Of a DNA stretch of 64,000 bases, positions 1 to 7,803 are shown piece after piece. The stretch is from Alteromonas sp. 1_MG-2023 (GTDB lineage: Bacteria > Pseudomonadota > Gammaproteobacteria > Enterobacterales > Alteromonadaceae). The stretch lies in assembly GCF_030547075.1 (NCBI RefSeq), contig NZ_JAUOQH010000002.1:310001-374000 (forward strand). Reading direction: 5' to 3'. The position numbers and the translations under genes are program-made. How positions within the stretch are numbered: position 1 is the stretch's first letter; every line of letters starts with the position of its first letter. The notes under the pieces were generated by a model that made no database searches, was not told the DNA's origin, and worked only from the letters and a program-made list of their open reading frames with translations.

Positions 1-536
1 CACTCATACTCGCGGGCGTATTACTTTTCATGGGCTTTGCCATTGTTCAGCAAACCATTGCTTTTCGTTTTCAAGATATCTTTTCACTTAACAGTACCGA
101 TACCGCGAAAGTTGTCGGTTTTAGTTTAATGATTTCAGCGGCATCCGCATTGTTCGTCCAAATGCTCGTTATTCCCCGCTTAAAGCTACGCCCTTTTACA
201 TTACTTAGGCTTTCAATGCCTATTATGATGTTGGCGTTTGCAATATTGGCGATGGGTGAAACTAAAACACAGTTCATGTTTGCAATGTGTGTATTGGGTT
301 TGGGATTAGGAATAGCGGGGCCGGGATTCATGGCAGGGGTATCGATTGCCGTCGCTTCCGATGAACAAGGCGCAGTAGCAGGCATTGCTGGCGCCTGTCC
401 GCCACTAGGTTTTGCAGTAGGGCCATTATTAGGCTCTTACCTCTATTCAATCGACGCGGCCCTACCCTATTGGTTTTCGTTTACCTGCTACTTGCTATTG
501 TTTTTCTTCACTCTGAAATTTAAAACACGACACTAA
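1..536 (+). CDS. MFS transporter, C-terminal part (cut by window start)
   Basis: The reading frame is open from the first bases of the window (codons from position 3) and ends at TAA 534-536, so the gene starts outside. About 178 residues are visible. They form about five hydrophobic segments with short loops, a Gly-rich helix (residues like LGLGLGIAGPGF) and a GPLLGSYLY-type segment, as in the C-terminal half of major facilitator superfamily transporters of the drug/metabolite antiporter kind. This half usually carries helices 7-12. The substrate cannot be told from this part. The gene ends 29 bases from the convergent small gene at 566-850, and no hairpin terminator is visible between them. 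Confidence 0.75.
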   Translation, partial: LILAGVLLFMGFAIVQQTIAFRFQDIFSLNSTDTAKVVGFSLMISAASALFVQMLVIPRLKLRPFTLLRLSMPIMMLAFAILAMGETKTQFMFAMCVLGLGLGIAGPGFMAGVSIAVASDEQGAVAGIAGACPPLGFAVGPLLGSYLYSIDAALPYWFSFTCYLLLFFFTLKFKTRH

Positions 537-565
537 AGCGCTAGTGGTTCAAGCTTATTTCGGGC

Positions 566-850
566 CTATTTCGGGGTAAGCACACCTTCTGTTTCGGTAA
601 CCGTTTTGGCGTCTGCCCGTTCAATAACCTTCAATAGTGTAGTTTGAATAGTTTCATCGGTTCTTGCATCGGTTGTGCTTGCGAATTTTTGCTCTTGAGG
701 TGCTACACCTTCGTCGGCAATAAAACCCATTACGACTTCATTGGCACACTCTGGCGTTTCGCCGTAATAGGTTAACGTAATTTGCGGGTAACCTTGAAAC
801 CCTTTCTTAACTCTTTTGGCGATGCGTTTTGTCGACTTATCTAAATTCAT
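566..850 (-). CDS. Hypothetical protein, 94 aa
   Basis: I do not recognise this family. The product is a soluble 94-residue protein with no signal peptide or membrane segment. The N-terminus is basic (STKRIAKRVKKGF) and is followed by a predicted beta-strand stretch (QITLTYYGETPE) and a C-terminal half rich in Thr, Asp and Glu. Two Cys-free halves and the charge pattern give no catalytic clue. The gene is first in a run of small minus-strand genes (566-2699) of unrelated type. The coding call rests on normal amino-acid composition and a clean ATG; no homologue is known to me. Confidence 0.55.
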   Translation of the reverse strand: MNLDKSTKRIAKRVKKGFQGYPQITLTYYGETPECANEVVMGFIADEGVAPQEQKFASTTDARTDETIQTTLLKVIERADAKTVTETEGVLTPK

Positions 851-895
851 AATAGCTCTGATAGGTAATTGTTCTAATGCCTAGAGCATTGCATG

Positions 896-919
896 TAACC
901 TGTTCAATGTCGCAGGTTA
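896..919. promoter_or_regulatory. Inverted repeat, 7-bp arms
   Basis: TAACCTG at 896-902 pairs perfectly with CAGGTTA at 913-919 across a 10-base loop. It lies between the small genes at 566-850 and 968-1240, about 46 bases upstream of the former's start codon. No T-run follows on either strand, so it is more like an operator or RNA stem than an intrinsic terminator. Function unknown. Confidence 0.3.
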
Positions 920-967
920 TTTACTAATAAAGATGTAATTAACGCTAACTATCGTAAACGCTGGCTA

Positions 968-1240
968 TTAAAAGTGAGTTATAACAAAGAAGAAAACTGA
1001 AACAACCACGGCTAGACCGACCAACGCACACCAGGCCCCGCTGTGCTGATTACTACTACTGCCACCAAAACTTCCCTCTTCACTGACATTATTTTGTTTT
1101 GGATATGCACCAAAGGTCACTGCCCTGCAAATAGGCCAACCTATCCAATAGCAAATAGTCCAAAAAAAGAATTCCATAACGAGGTAGCCGATTACCCTAA
1201 AAAGGCCTTTGGCTACTTCTCCTACGATAACTTCTTCCAT
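968..1240 (-). CDS. Small membrane protein, 90 aa
   Basis: The family is not recognised. Two hydrophobic segments are visible: residues about 12-40 (VIGYLVMEFFFWTICYWIGW) and about 69-88 (WCALVGLAVVVSVFFFVITHF, running to the C-terminus). Between them lies a polar, Gly/Ser-rich loop (NNVSEEGSFGGSSSNQHSG). The short acidic N-terminus and the hairpin arrangement suggest a two-helix inner-membrane protein. The same DNA is open on the opposite strand (1043-1324), but that frame lacks protein-like character. Neighbours are other small minus-strand genes, and no operon signal is clear, with gaps over 100 bases on both sides. Confidence 0.5.
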   Translation of the reverse strand: MEEVIVGEVAKGLFRVIGYLVMEFFFWTICYWIGWPICRAVTFGAYPKQNNVSEEGSFGGSSSNQHSGAWCALVGLAVVVSVFFFVITHF

Positions 1241-1415
1241 TGTCTTTCCTTAGTGTATGTAAGGGTTATTAAGCTGCTTATAGATGCTCAGGGTGAATTA
1301 GAATCAGTCACCCCACACCTATAAACTCAATACCAGATTAGACAATAAAAGCCATACTAACAAAGGCTAAGGTGTAACGGGATATGTTGTGGGTTTCTAT
1401 CTAGTTAACTCAAAA

Positions 1416-1625
1416 TTATGTTTCTGACGTTTTCACATCATTTTTGAGCACTAAAGCAATTAGGAAAACAAGTGCTATAGGTGGTATGAGCGCCGTAAAG
1501 AACGCCACCACAGAGGTAAGAATAGGTGATTGGGTTTTTCGCTTGCCTAAGTAATAGCCCAGTGCAGCCATCAGCAAAGCTAATACGAAAATGATTTGCC
1601 CTATCCATGTAGCGTTGATATTCAT
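1416..1625 (-). CDS. Small two-helix membrane protein, 69 aa
   Basis: The product is a very hydrophobic 69-residue protein. Helix 1 covers residues about 8-26 (GQIIFVLALLMAALGYYLG), a basic turn KRKTQS follows, and helix 2 covers about 34-61 (LTSVVAFFTALIPPIALVFLIALVL). The C-terminus is polar (KNDVKTSET). The positive turn after helix 1 predicts a cytoplasmic loop, hence both termini periplasmic. No family is recognised and no partner gene is obvious. A stretch resembling a ribosome binding site (AAGGGAAT, complement of 1632-1639) lies upstream of the ATG. Confidence 0.5.
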   Translation of the reverse strand: MNINATWIGQIIFVLALLMAALGYYLGKRKTQSPILTSVVAFFTALIPPIALVFLIALVLKNDVKTSET

Positions 1626-1758
1626 AACAAAATTCCCTTTAAACTCTTGTGACCTCTAACATAGCGAAAGCAATTGTAATTTTACAATCACCTTTACACA
1701 GACATGCATATCTTTACGTTAACGGTAGAAGTATTAAAAATATAATGAAACTTCCAGC

Positions 1759-2085
1759 TTAGTTGACCTCAATATTGCCTTTATCAATTTGCTGGACCGC
1801 CGTGTAAGGAATAACAATCGTGTCTGCCACAATAGAAAACGCCGCATCAATAACAAAGAAAGGGACTTTCCCAACCGTAGAACCGATATTTTCCCGGCGG
1901 CTTGGTTCACCGTTTAACAAACATACATTGTATGAGAACCCACTGTATACACGAGGAATTTCTTCGCAGTAGCTTTTCTTGCCTTGATGTTCAATTTGAA
2001 CATGGTTGTTGTCAGGAGAAATTGTTTTCACAGTGGCACAAGAGCAACACGCTAAAGATAAGATGGCGAGAGACAAAATTTTCAT
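1759..2085 (-). CDS. YceK/YidQ-like lipoprotein
   Basis: The protein has a lipoprotein signal: MKILSLAILSLACCSCATV, with a lipobox ending at a Cys around residue 14-16, so it should be lipidated and membrane-anchored. The rest fits the YceK/YidQ (DUF1375) family of about 75-110 aa: a central Tyr/Gly-containing SGFSYNVCLLNGEP segment, then PFFVIDAAFSIVADTIVIPYTA near the C-terminus, which is the family's hallmark aspartate-rich hydrophobic stretch. The family has no known biochemical function. The gene stands alone, with gaps of about 80-130 bases to its neighbours. The family call is from recognised motifs, not from a search. Confidence 0.7.
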   Translation of the reverse strand: MKILSLAILSLACCSCATVKTISPDNNHVQIEHQGKKSYCEEIPRVYSGFSYNVCLLNGEPSRRENIGSTVGKVPFFVIDAAFSIVADTIVIPYTAVQQIDKGNIEVN

Positions 2086-2165
2086 ATACTACTAATTCCA
2101 TTTAATACTGTTGAATTGGGGGTCACTTAATGCAGTCGATGTTAGTGCGAAATTGATAGCAGAAA

Positions 2166-2699
2166 CTATAACGCAGGTATTAGCTCCAGCAAATCGGTAG
2201 CCCCCACATCTACACCACGTTGAGAAAGTAACGTAGTAATTTGCCCGCGGTGATGTGTTTGATGGTTAAATAGGTGTTGTATAAGTTGACCGAAATTTTT
2301 CGTATGTGGCATGCCCGCAGTATTTTGAAATGGCAAGTCAGTGGTAAGCACTTCACTTGATAAGGCATTAGCGAAGGCCAAAATAGCCTCATCTACTTTC
2401 ACTCTTTGATCGCGTAGTAACGCTATATCGTCAAAAAGGGTTTCATCTAGCTTTTTAGGAAGCGGCATTGCCATCACGACGCTTAGCTCGCTGAACCTAT
2501 CAGGATGCTGTGCAAATCGTTGAAGCCAGATAATATCGGCAACCAATATGTGGTTAAGCGTGCCTAAGATAGATCCAAAAAAAGCCCCCACATCTTCACT
2601 CAATTCGGCTGGACTCAATTGCGATGCCGCTGAATAAACAGACTCATTCATCCACTGATTGTATTGAGCCATCAATGTGAAGCTATTTTTTAAAGACAT
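2166..2699 (-). CDS. DinB-family putative metal-dependent enzyme
   Basis: The 177-residue length fits the DinB/YfiT four-helix-bundle superfamily. Family metal ligands are visible as a His triad: His50 in LGTLNHILVAD, and His146 with His149/His150 in FNHQTHHRGQ. In this family the triad usually binds a divalent metal, and members include thiol transferases, with many of unknown activity. The name DinB here is the Bacillus-type family and not DNA polymerase IV. The N-terminal FTLMAQYNQWMNE is the typical first helix. The gene lies 8 bases downstream of the TPR-sulfotransferase stop-to-start junction (2708/2699), so the two may be cotranscribed. Confidence 0.8.
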   Translation of the reverse strand: MSLKNSFTLMAQYNQWMNESVYSAASQLSPAELSEDVGAFFGSILGTLNHILVADIIWLQRFAQHPDRFSELSVVMAMPLPKKLDETLFDDIALLRDQRVKVDEAILAFANALSSEVLTTDLPFQNTAGMPHTKNFGQLIQHLFNHQTHHRGQITTLLSQRGVDVGATDLLELIPAL

Positions 2700-2707
2700 A
2701 AACGTTC

Positions 2708-4678
2708 CTAAGACATGTCGCTTCGTTTAGTTAATGCTAGCTTAAGTTCATCTAAGTAGCCTTCAAAAGGCTTCCACTGCTGCATACCGGTTTTATATAT
2801 AGGCTGGCGTACTTGTTCCGAACTGGGAGTTTTAATTACCCGTTTGGTTTCATAGAACGACAAACAAGCAGGTTCAAATGGCAGTCCGCAAAAATCAAGA
2901 ATGCGATGTACTTGCCCTTCTAAATCATCAAGCACATCTTCGTGCTGCACGGTTAGAATGTGATCGGGCAATACAGAATGCCAGTGGTCCATTAGCTTTT
3001 CATAAGCGCAATAATAACGGCCAATATCATCTAAGGAGTAGCTAAACTCCTGACCTTCCCCAAATAACTGTTTAAAGCCACTAAAGCAGCAATCCATGGG
3101 GTCTCGCCTAGCATCGATAATCTTTGCGTTTGGCAAAATACGCTTTATAAACCCAATATGCACAAAGTTATTGGGCATTTTATCAATAAAGAAAGGCGCA
3201 GATTGACGGTAAGCTTGGGTTTGCGCCATGTATTTCTCGCCAAGGGCAATGCACGCTTCATCAGATAAATCGGCAAGATTGTACGGGTACGCTTTCTTCT
3301 GATTACTTAAGCTAGACGCAATGCCTAAAATATCGTGTAGTTCCATAGTGCCATCCACCATGGAATGGGAAGCCAAAATTTGCTCTAGCAAGGTTGAACC
3401 CGCGCGTGGCAATCCAACAATAAAAATAGGATCTGGCGCATCACAGCCGCTGAACTCACTCATTAATTCTGCATCACAAGCCGATGCTTGCGCTTCAAGC
3501 GCCGCTTCGGTGCGAGCAATATCAAAGCGATGAGTACGCTTTTTCAAGGTGTTGCCCTTGTTATAATACTCAAATGCTTTGTGAGGCTGCTTGGCATCTT
3601 CAAAGCCTTTGCCTAACGCAAAACAAAGGTGAATTCTATCGTCTAGCTTTGTAGTATCTAACGCTTCTTGCTTCTGCATTGCCGCCAAAGCGTTATCATC
3701 AAAACGATAGGTTTTCGTATTAGCTAAGCTCCAGTACGCGTCGCCAAAATCAGGGGCGAACACGGCGGCTTTTTCGTAAGAAGCAATTGCCTCTTTCACA
3801 TCGCCTTTGGCCTTTAATGCATGGCCTAGCGCAACCCACAGTGCGGGGCGATCTTGCTTATCGGCAAGTAAACTTTGATAAATACCAATGGCTTCGTCCA
3901 ATTCACCAACACCCACTAGCGCATGGGCCAAGCTTACTTTTATGGAAAAGCTTTCTGGTTGTTGTGCTAAGCGCGCTCGCGCCACTTTTGCCGCCTGCGG
4001 GAATTTGCCCAGTTTTGCCAGTAACCCTTGGTAAGCCGCTTGGGCTTTATCATTGTCGGGGTAAAGCGCAACACAGCTTTCTAATAGAAACTCGGCATCA
4101 TGATATACCTTTAACTGCACACCTAATTCTGCCAATAGCATCATGGCTTCAGGGTGATGCTTGTTTTTGGCTAAAAACTGACGGCATACCTGTTCTGCTT
4201 TACGCAACTGGCCTTCGTGCATTAAGTCATGTGCGCCAAGTAATGGTTTGGGCAGACTTTGCAGGAAACTAATGTGTTGTTGTGCGAGTGCCAAAGCTTG
4301 AGGTTGATTGTCTCGCTTGTATACGGCCTCTAACTGCTGCCATGCGGCAACAAGTGCGGGATTAAACCGTGTAGCTTGGTAAAAAGCATTGGCAGCATCG
4401 TTATGGCCGGCATTGCGTGCATAACAATAGCCCAACTCTTGAAAGCCTCTGCCGTAATCAGGAAATATCTCGACAAGATGCAACAGTGTACTTATTGCGC
4501 TTTTAATCTCTCCGGCAAGTCGGTACGCCACTGCCATTACATACATGGCTTCGCGGGTAGCGTCTTCGCTGGGTTTAGCATTCAGAAACTGCTTACTTTG
4601 CGCAATAACATGCTGATGATTAGACTGCATTAAACTTTGTTTTAGTGCAGTAAGGGTTTGTTGTTCTTGTGAATTCAT
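2708..4678 (-). CDS. TPR-repeat sulfotransferase
   Basis: The first ~370 residues are tetratricopeptide repeats (GRGFQELGYCYARNAG, ALWVALGHALKAKGDVKEAIASYEKA and similar 34-residue units). The C-terminal ~280 residues are a sulfotransferase domain with a PAPS-binding P-loop, IFIVGLPRAGSTLLEQILASH, and a downstream DKMPNNF...IDARRDPMDCCFSGFKQ segment corresponding to the 3'-phosphate-binding part. The likely role is sulfation of a carbohydrate or peptide. I place the start at ATG 4678 (656 aa). A longer frame to 4714 exists, but its extra 12 codons lie inside the terminator stem of the upstream TonB receptor gene. TonB receptors and TPR-sulfotransferases are frequent neighbours in marine Alteromonadales. 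Confidence 0.85.
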   Translation of the reverse strand: MNSQEQQTLTALKQSLMQSNHQHVIAQSKQFLNAKPSEDATREAMYVMAVAYRLAGEIKSAISTLLHLVEIFPDYGRGFQELGYCYARNAGHNDAANAFYQATRFNPALVAAWQQLEAVYKRDNQPQALALAQQHISFLQSLPKPLLGAHDLMHEGQLRKAEQVCRQFLAKNKHHPEAMMLLAELGVQLKVYHDAEFLLESCVALYPDNDKAQAAYQGLLAKLGKFPQAAKVARARLAQQPESFSIKVSLAHALVGVGELDEAIGIYQSLLADKQDRPALWVALGHALKAKGDVKEAIASYEKAAVFAPDFGDAYWSLANTKTYRFDDNALAAMQKQEALDTTKLDDRIHLCFALGKGFEDAKQPHKAFEYYNKGNTLKKRTHRFDIARTEAALEAQASACDAELMSEFSGCDAPDPIFIVGLPRAGSTLLEQILASHSMVDGTMELHDILGIASSLSNQKKAYPYNLADLSDEACIALGEKYMAQTQAYRQSAPFFIDKMPNNFVHIGFIKRILPNAKIIDARRDPMDCCFSGFKQLFGEGQEFSYSLDDIGRYYCAYEKLMDHWHSVLPDHILTVQHEDVLDDLEGQVHRILDFCGLPFEPACLSFYETKRVIKTPSSEQVRQPIYKTGMQQWKPFEGYLDELKLALTKRSDMS

Positions 4679-4700
4679 AAATACAGCATGCCTAAAAACA

Positions 4701-4736
4701 TAAAAAAACGGCATCCCCTAAGGCATGCCGTTTTAG
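4701..4736 (-). terminator. Intrinsic terminator of the TonB receptor gene
   Basis: A ten-base stem, AAAACGGCAT (4705-4714) with ATGCCGTTTT (4725-4734), has a ten-base loop. Read on the minus strand it is followed by seven T residues, a textbook rho-independent terminator. It lies about 65 bases after the receptor stop codon and directly before the sulfotransferase start, so the two genes are at least partly uncoupled transcriptionally. Confidence 0.85.
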
Positions 4737-4797
4737 GTAGGTGTAACATATTACATGAAGTTCAAATTACACCAAAGTCAGATTACACAACTTGTGT

Positions 4798-7506
4798 TTA
4801 GTAGTAATCGTAAGAAAAGCGCACGCCAATTGTACGTGGGCGATTCGTTACTACCTTAGGTGTAAACTGCTGAGTATCAATATTTAATATCGCGCTTTCA
4901 TCAAACACGTTATCGACATAAAGCTCGGCTTTCCATACATCGTTAGTTACACCAACGGCTAAATTAGCCAGCATGTATGACTCTTGTACATAACGGCCGC
5001 CTTCAAATACGTCACCGTTAGAGTCGGTATAAGTTACGCCTTCGTAAACGTCAGCATGCTTCTCAATTTTAAGGCCAGAACCTGTGCCGTAAATAAGCTG
5101 CGTTGCATCTTCCATTACGTAGGCATCCATTACCATACCAGCGTAACGATCGCCGGTGTAGCTTATAGAGCCATTCACGTAACCACGCTTGTCGCCTTCT
5201 AATTCGAAAAAGTAACGTGCGTTAATGTTACCAGAGAAGCCTGCAGAGTAAGGTAGTTCAGAGCCTACACCCGCTGCAATGCCTTCAAGTTCTGAGTTCA
5301 CGCTAGTCAATTCAGTACTTAGTAAGCTAAACGCAGCGTTAATTACTAGGTCGTCTGTAGCTAACCAAGTAATGTCAGCATCTAAACCTTGAATCTCTGC
5401 ATCACCTACATTGTCGGTAAATACTAAGAAAGAGATGTTAGTTGGGTCGAAACGTGACGTTTGTAAGTCAGTAATTTCAGAGTAATACGCCGTAGCGTTT
5501 ACACGTAAAATGCCGTCTAAGAAGTCACCTTTAACGCCTAACTCGTAGTTATCAAGGGTATCTGTTGTTGAGTATACCGGAATACGGAAACCTTCAAACG
5601 CGCCACTTTGGTTTTTCGCTAAACCACCACCAACACGGTTAGTTACCGGCGGACGGAAGCCTTCAGAGTAGTTAGCAAACAATAGAACGTCGTCGTTCAC
5701 TTTCCAATCAAGTGAGAATTTGAAGATGGTATCGTCAACGGTTAGTACACCATCGCTTCCCAATAAGTCAGTTTCTAGCTGACCACTGGCGATAGCAGCA
5801 CTTACTGCATCAGGGTCTAGGCCAACGGCAGCTAGCTCATCTGGGTCTAGTGAACCAAATGCTTGTACTCGACGAGTTACGTCTACGGTTGTAGTAGAGC
5901 CTGTGTACTTATCATCAATTTGATACCAACGTGCGCCAACACTTGCCGTTAGTGAATCGGTAATGTCGTACTCAAACTGACCGAACACAGCAACTTGTTC
6001 AACGGTATGAGTAATATCGTTAACAAAGCTAATTTCTGATGGGAATGGACCGCCGTCGCTATTAATACCGTCGGTACCTACTAATGTTCTTTGTAGGTTG
6101 TTAAAACCGTATTGGGTTAGCTCGCCGTCAGTATTGGCAATTTTAAACTGCCCTACTGTTGCCACTTCTTGATCGTCATAGAACAAACCAGCGGTTACAC
6201 GCCACGGTGTATCCATGGTAGTCACAAAACGCAGCTCGTGAGTTGAACGGGTTGTGGTGGTGTCTTCTTTAAAGTATTTGGTTGGATCTAAACAACGCTG
6301 ATCTTCAGCTTCAACACCTGATTCATAGTGATTACACACATAGTAAGCTGCGAAAGCACCACCATTCGTGTAACCCGTGTAATCTGCTAGTGTATCAATT
6401 TCACGATCTAAATAACCACCTGTGTACACAAGGTCTAGTTTTTCTAAACGACCTTCTAATGTCCACGTTGTTAAGCCAAACTCGTCTTTGTTTTCTTCTT
6501 GAGCGAAACGAAGCGCTGAGCTTTCGCCTTCAAGAGTTGGGTCGTAAGCAAATACACCTTCAGTATCTAATGTTTGCTGGGTGTGCTGAACCAACAAATC
6601 CCAGTCATCGTTGAATTCATACAGTAGACCGAAACGTGCACCCGTGTAGATTGCATCGTTGAAGTCATCTTCTACTAACGCATCGTTTTGCGGCGATACA
6701 ACAGACGCTTCTTCGTTTGAGTTAACGCCAGGGCTAGTTACGCGGTTTTGATCCATAGCAACAGGGTCAGCAAGTGGGCCACCAGAGATACGGTCGATAA
6801 CTACCGCACTACCAATGTAACCACCTTCACCTGGAACGTTCATCACGTTATCAATCCAGCCGCCTTGCTTATCGTTATAAGCGGCAACACGGAAACCAAG
6901 CTTGTCGGTAAGCGGCATATTGAAGTAAGCCGTTACCGAGTTACTCATTTCACCGCCCTTGGTGAAACCAATGTTGGTATCAAAACCAGCACCAAAACTG
7001 TTTAGGTCGGGTTTATTCGTGATCAAACGAATTGTGCCTGCCTGTGAGCTAGCACCGAACAAAGTACCTTGTGGCCCAGGTAATACTTCAACACGGGCAA
7101 CGTCAGTAGCGTACACGTCTAGGTTACGACCGGCCATTGATACAGGCTGTTCATCTACATAGAAAGCAACAGAAGGTTGTAATGCTTGAACTGAAGACAA
7201 CATGATGTTTGATTGGGTAGTTGCCGCGCCACGAATATATATTTCGTTTTGGCCCGGGCCTGTACCCTGAAACACTACGTTTGGTAGGAATTCAACGTAG
7301 TCTTGAAAGTTATCAATGCCTAAATTTTCGAGTGCTTTACCATTAAGTGCGGTAACGGCGACAGGTACGTCTTGGATAGATTCGGCGCGTTTAGTGGCTG
7401 TAACTTCTATAGTTTCAAGTTTCGCTGGCGCTTCAGATTCTTGAGCGAGCAACGGTGTAGATGCCAATGCAGCAACAATTGCACAGCTAAGCTGAGTTTT
7501 ACGCAT
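4798..7506 (-). CDS. TonB-dependent receptor (902 aa)
   Basis: The protein is an outer-membrane active transporter. Signal peptide: MRKTQLSCAIVAALASTPLLAQ. A TonB-box-like stretch, LETIEVTATKRAESIQDVP, follows at about residues 30-48. The plug domain carries the usual marks (VAVTALNGKALENLGI, YIRGAATTQSN, VEVLPGPQGTLFGASSQAGTIRLITNKP). The beta-barrel ends with the aromatic C-terminal strand VGVRFSYDYY-like, with terminal Tyr. The QGTLFGASSQAGTIRLIT type is common in receptors for carbohydrates and aromatic compounds, but the ligand cannot be deduced. It faces a BetT-type transporter across a ~300-base divergent intergenic region and is followed by a terminator and a TPR-sulfotransferase. Confidence 0.93.
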   Translation of the reverse strand: MRKTQLSCAIVAALASTPLLAQESEAPAKLETIEVTATKRAESIQDVPVAVTALNGKALENLGIDNFQDYVEFLPNVVFQGTGPGQNEIYIRGAATTQSNIMLSSVQALQPSVAFYVDEQPVSMAGRNLDVYATDVARVEVLPGPQGTLFGASSQAGTIRLITNKPDLNSFGAGFDTNIGFTKGGEMSNSVTAYFNMPLTDKLGFRVAAYNDKQGGWIDNVMNVPGEGGYIGSAVVIDRISGGPLADPVAMDQNRVTSPGVNSNEEASVVSPQNDALVEDDFNDAIYTGARFGLLYEFNDDWDLLVQHTQQTLDTEGVFAYDPTLEGESSALRFAQEENKDEFGLTTWTLEGRLEKLDLVYTGGYLDREIDTLADYTGYTNGGAFAAYYVCNHYESGVEAEDQRCLDPTKYFKEDTTTTRSTHELRFVTTMDTPWRVTAGLFYDDQEVATVGQFKIANTDGELTQYGFNNLQRTLVGTDGINSDGGPFPSEISFVNDITHTVEQVAVFGQFEYDITDSLTASVGARWYQIDDKYTGSTTTVDVTRRVQAFGSLDPDELAAVGLDPDAVSAAIASGQLETDLLGSDGVLTVDDTIFKFSLDWKVNDDVLLFANYSEGFRPPVTNRVGGGLAKNQSGAFEGFRIPVYSTTDTLDNYELGVKGDFLDGILRVNATAYYSEITDLQTSRFDPTNISFLVFTDNVGDAEIQGLDADITWLATDDLVINAAFSLLSTELTSVNSELEGIAAGVGSELPYSAGFSGNINARYFFELEGDKRGYVNGSISYTGDRYAGMVMDAYVMEDATQLIYGTGSGLKIEKHADVYEGVTYTDSNGDVFEGGRYVQESYMLANLAVGVTNDVWKAELYVDNVFDESAILNIDTQQFTPKVVTNRPRTIGVRFSYDYY

Positions 7507-7803
7507 AATGTGTGTTTTCCCTATTAGGTGATTTTTTATTCTTTGAACTGTGTTTACTTAAAACACTTATCAAAAATATCATATCTATTAACCCATAAAC
7601 GAAGATTAATTTCTACTCTAACGATTATTTAGTCACTTATACTTTAGTTTTCCCTCTATTTATAACGTGGAATTATAAACACACCATTCAATTAAAGAAT
7701 CAGTTCTAATAATTATAATCAAAGTTTATAAAAGTTGTTCCTTGCGGTATATTTCACCGTAACAACTCTAATTCGACAGAAAAGAGAAAGGACTAGTACT
7801 AGC
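7507..7803. other. Divergent intergenic region, TonB receptor / BetT
   Basis: About 300 AT-rich bases between two divergent start codons. It must hold both promoters. I see no Fur box, riboswitch or clear palindrome. An open frame from TTG 7735 would extend the BetT protein, but it lacks a ribosome binding site. A CosR-like regulator encoded nearby is a plausible ligand for this region, but no operator could be identified by eye. Confidence 0.4.

Noticed and set aside
1043..1324. Plus-strand frame of 93 codons
   Set aside because: It is antisense to a more plausible two-helix membrane protein gene and shows no family features or ribosome binding site.
2166..2699. DinB as DNA polymerase IV
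   Set aside because: The protein is 177 residues with a His triad and no polymerase motifs; it belongs to the four-helix DinB/YfiT family.
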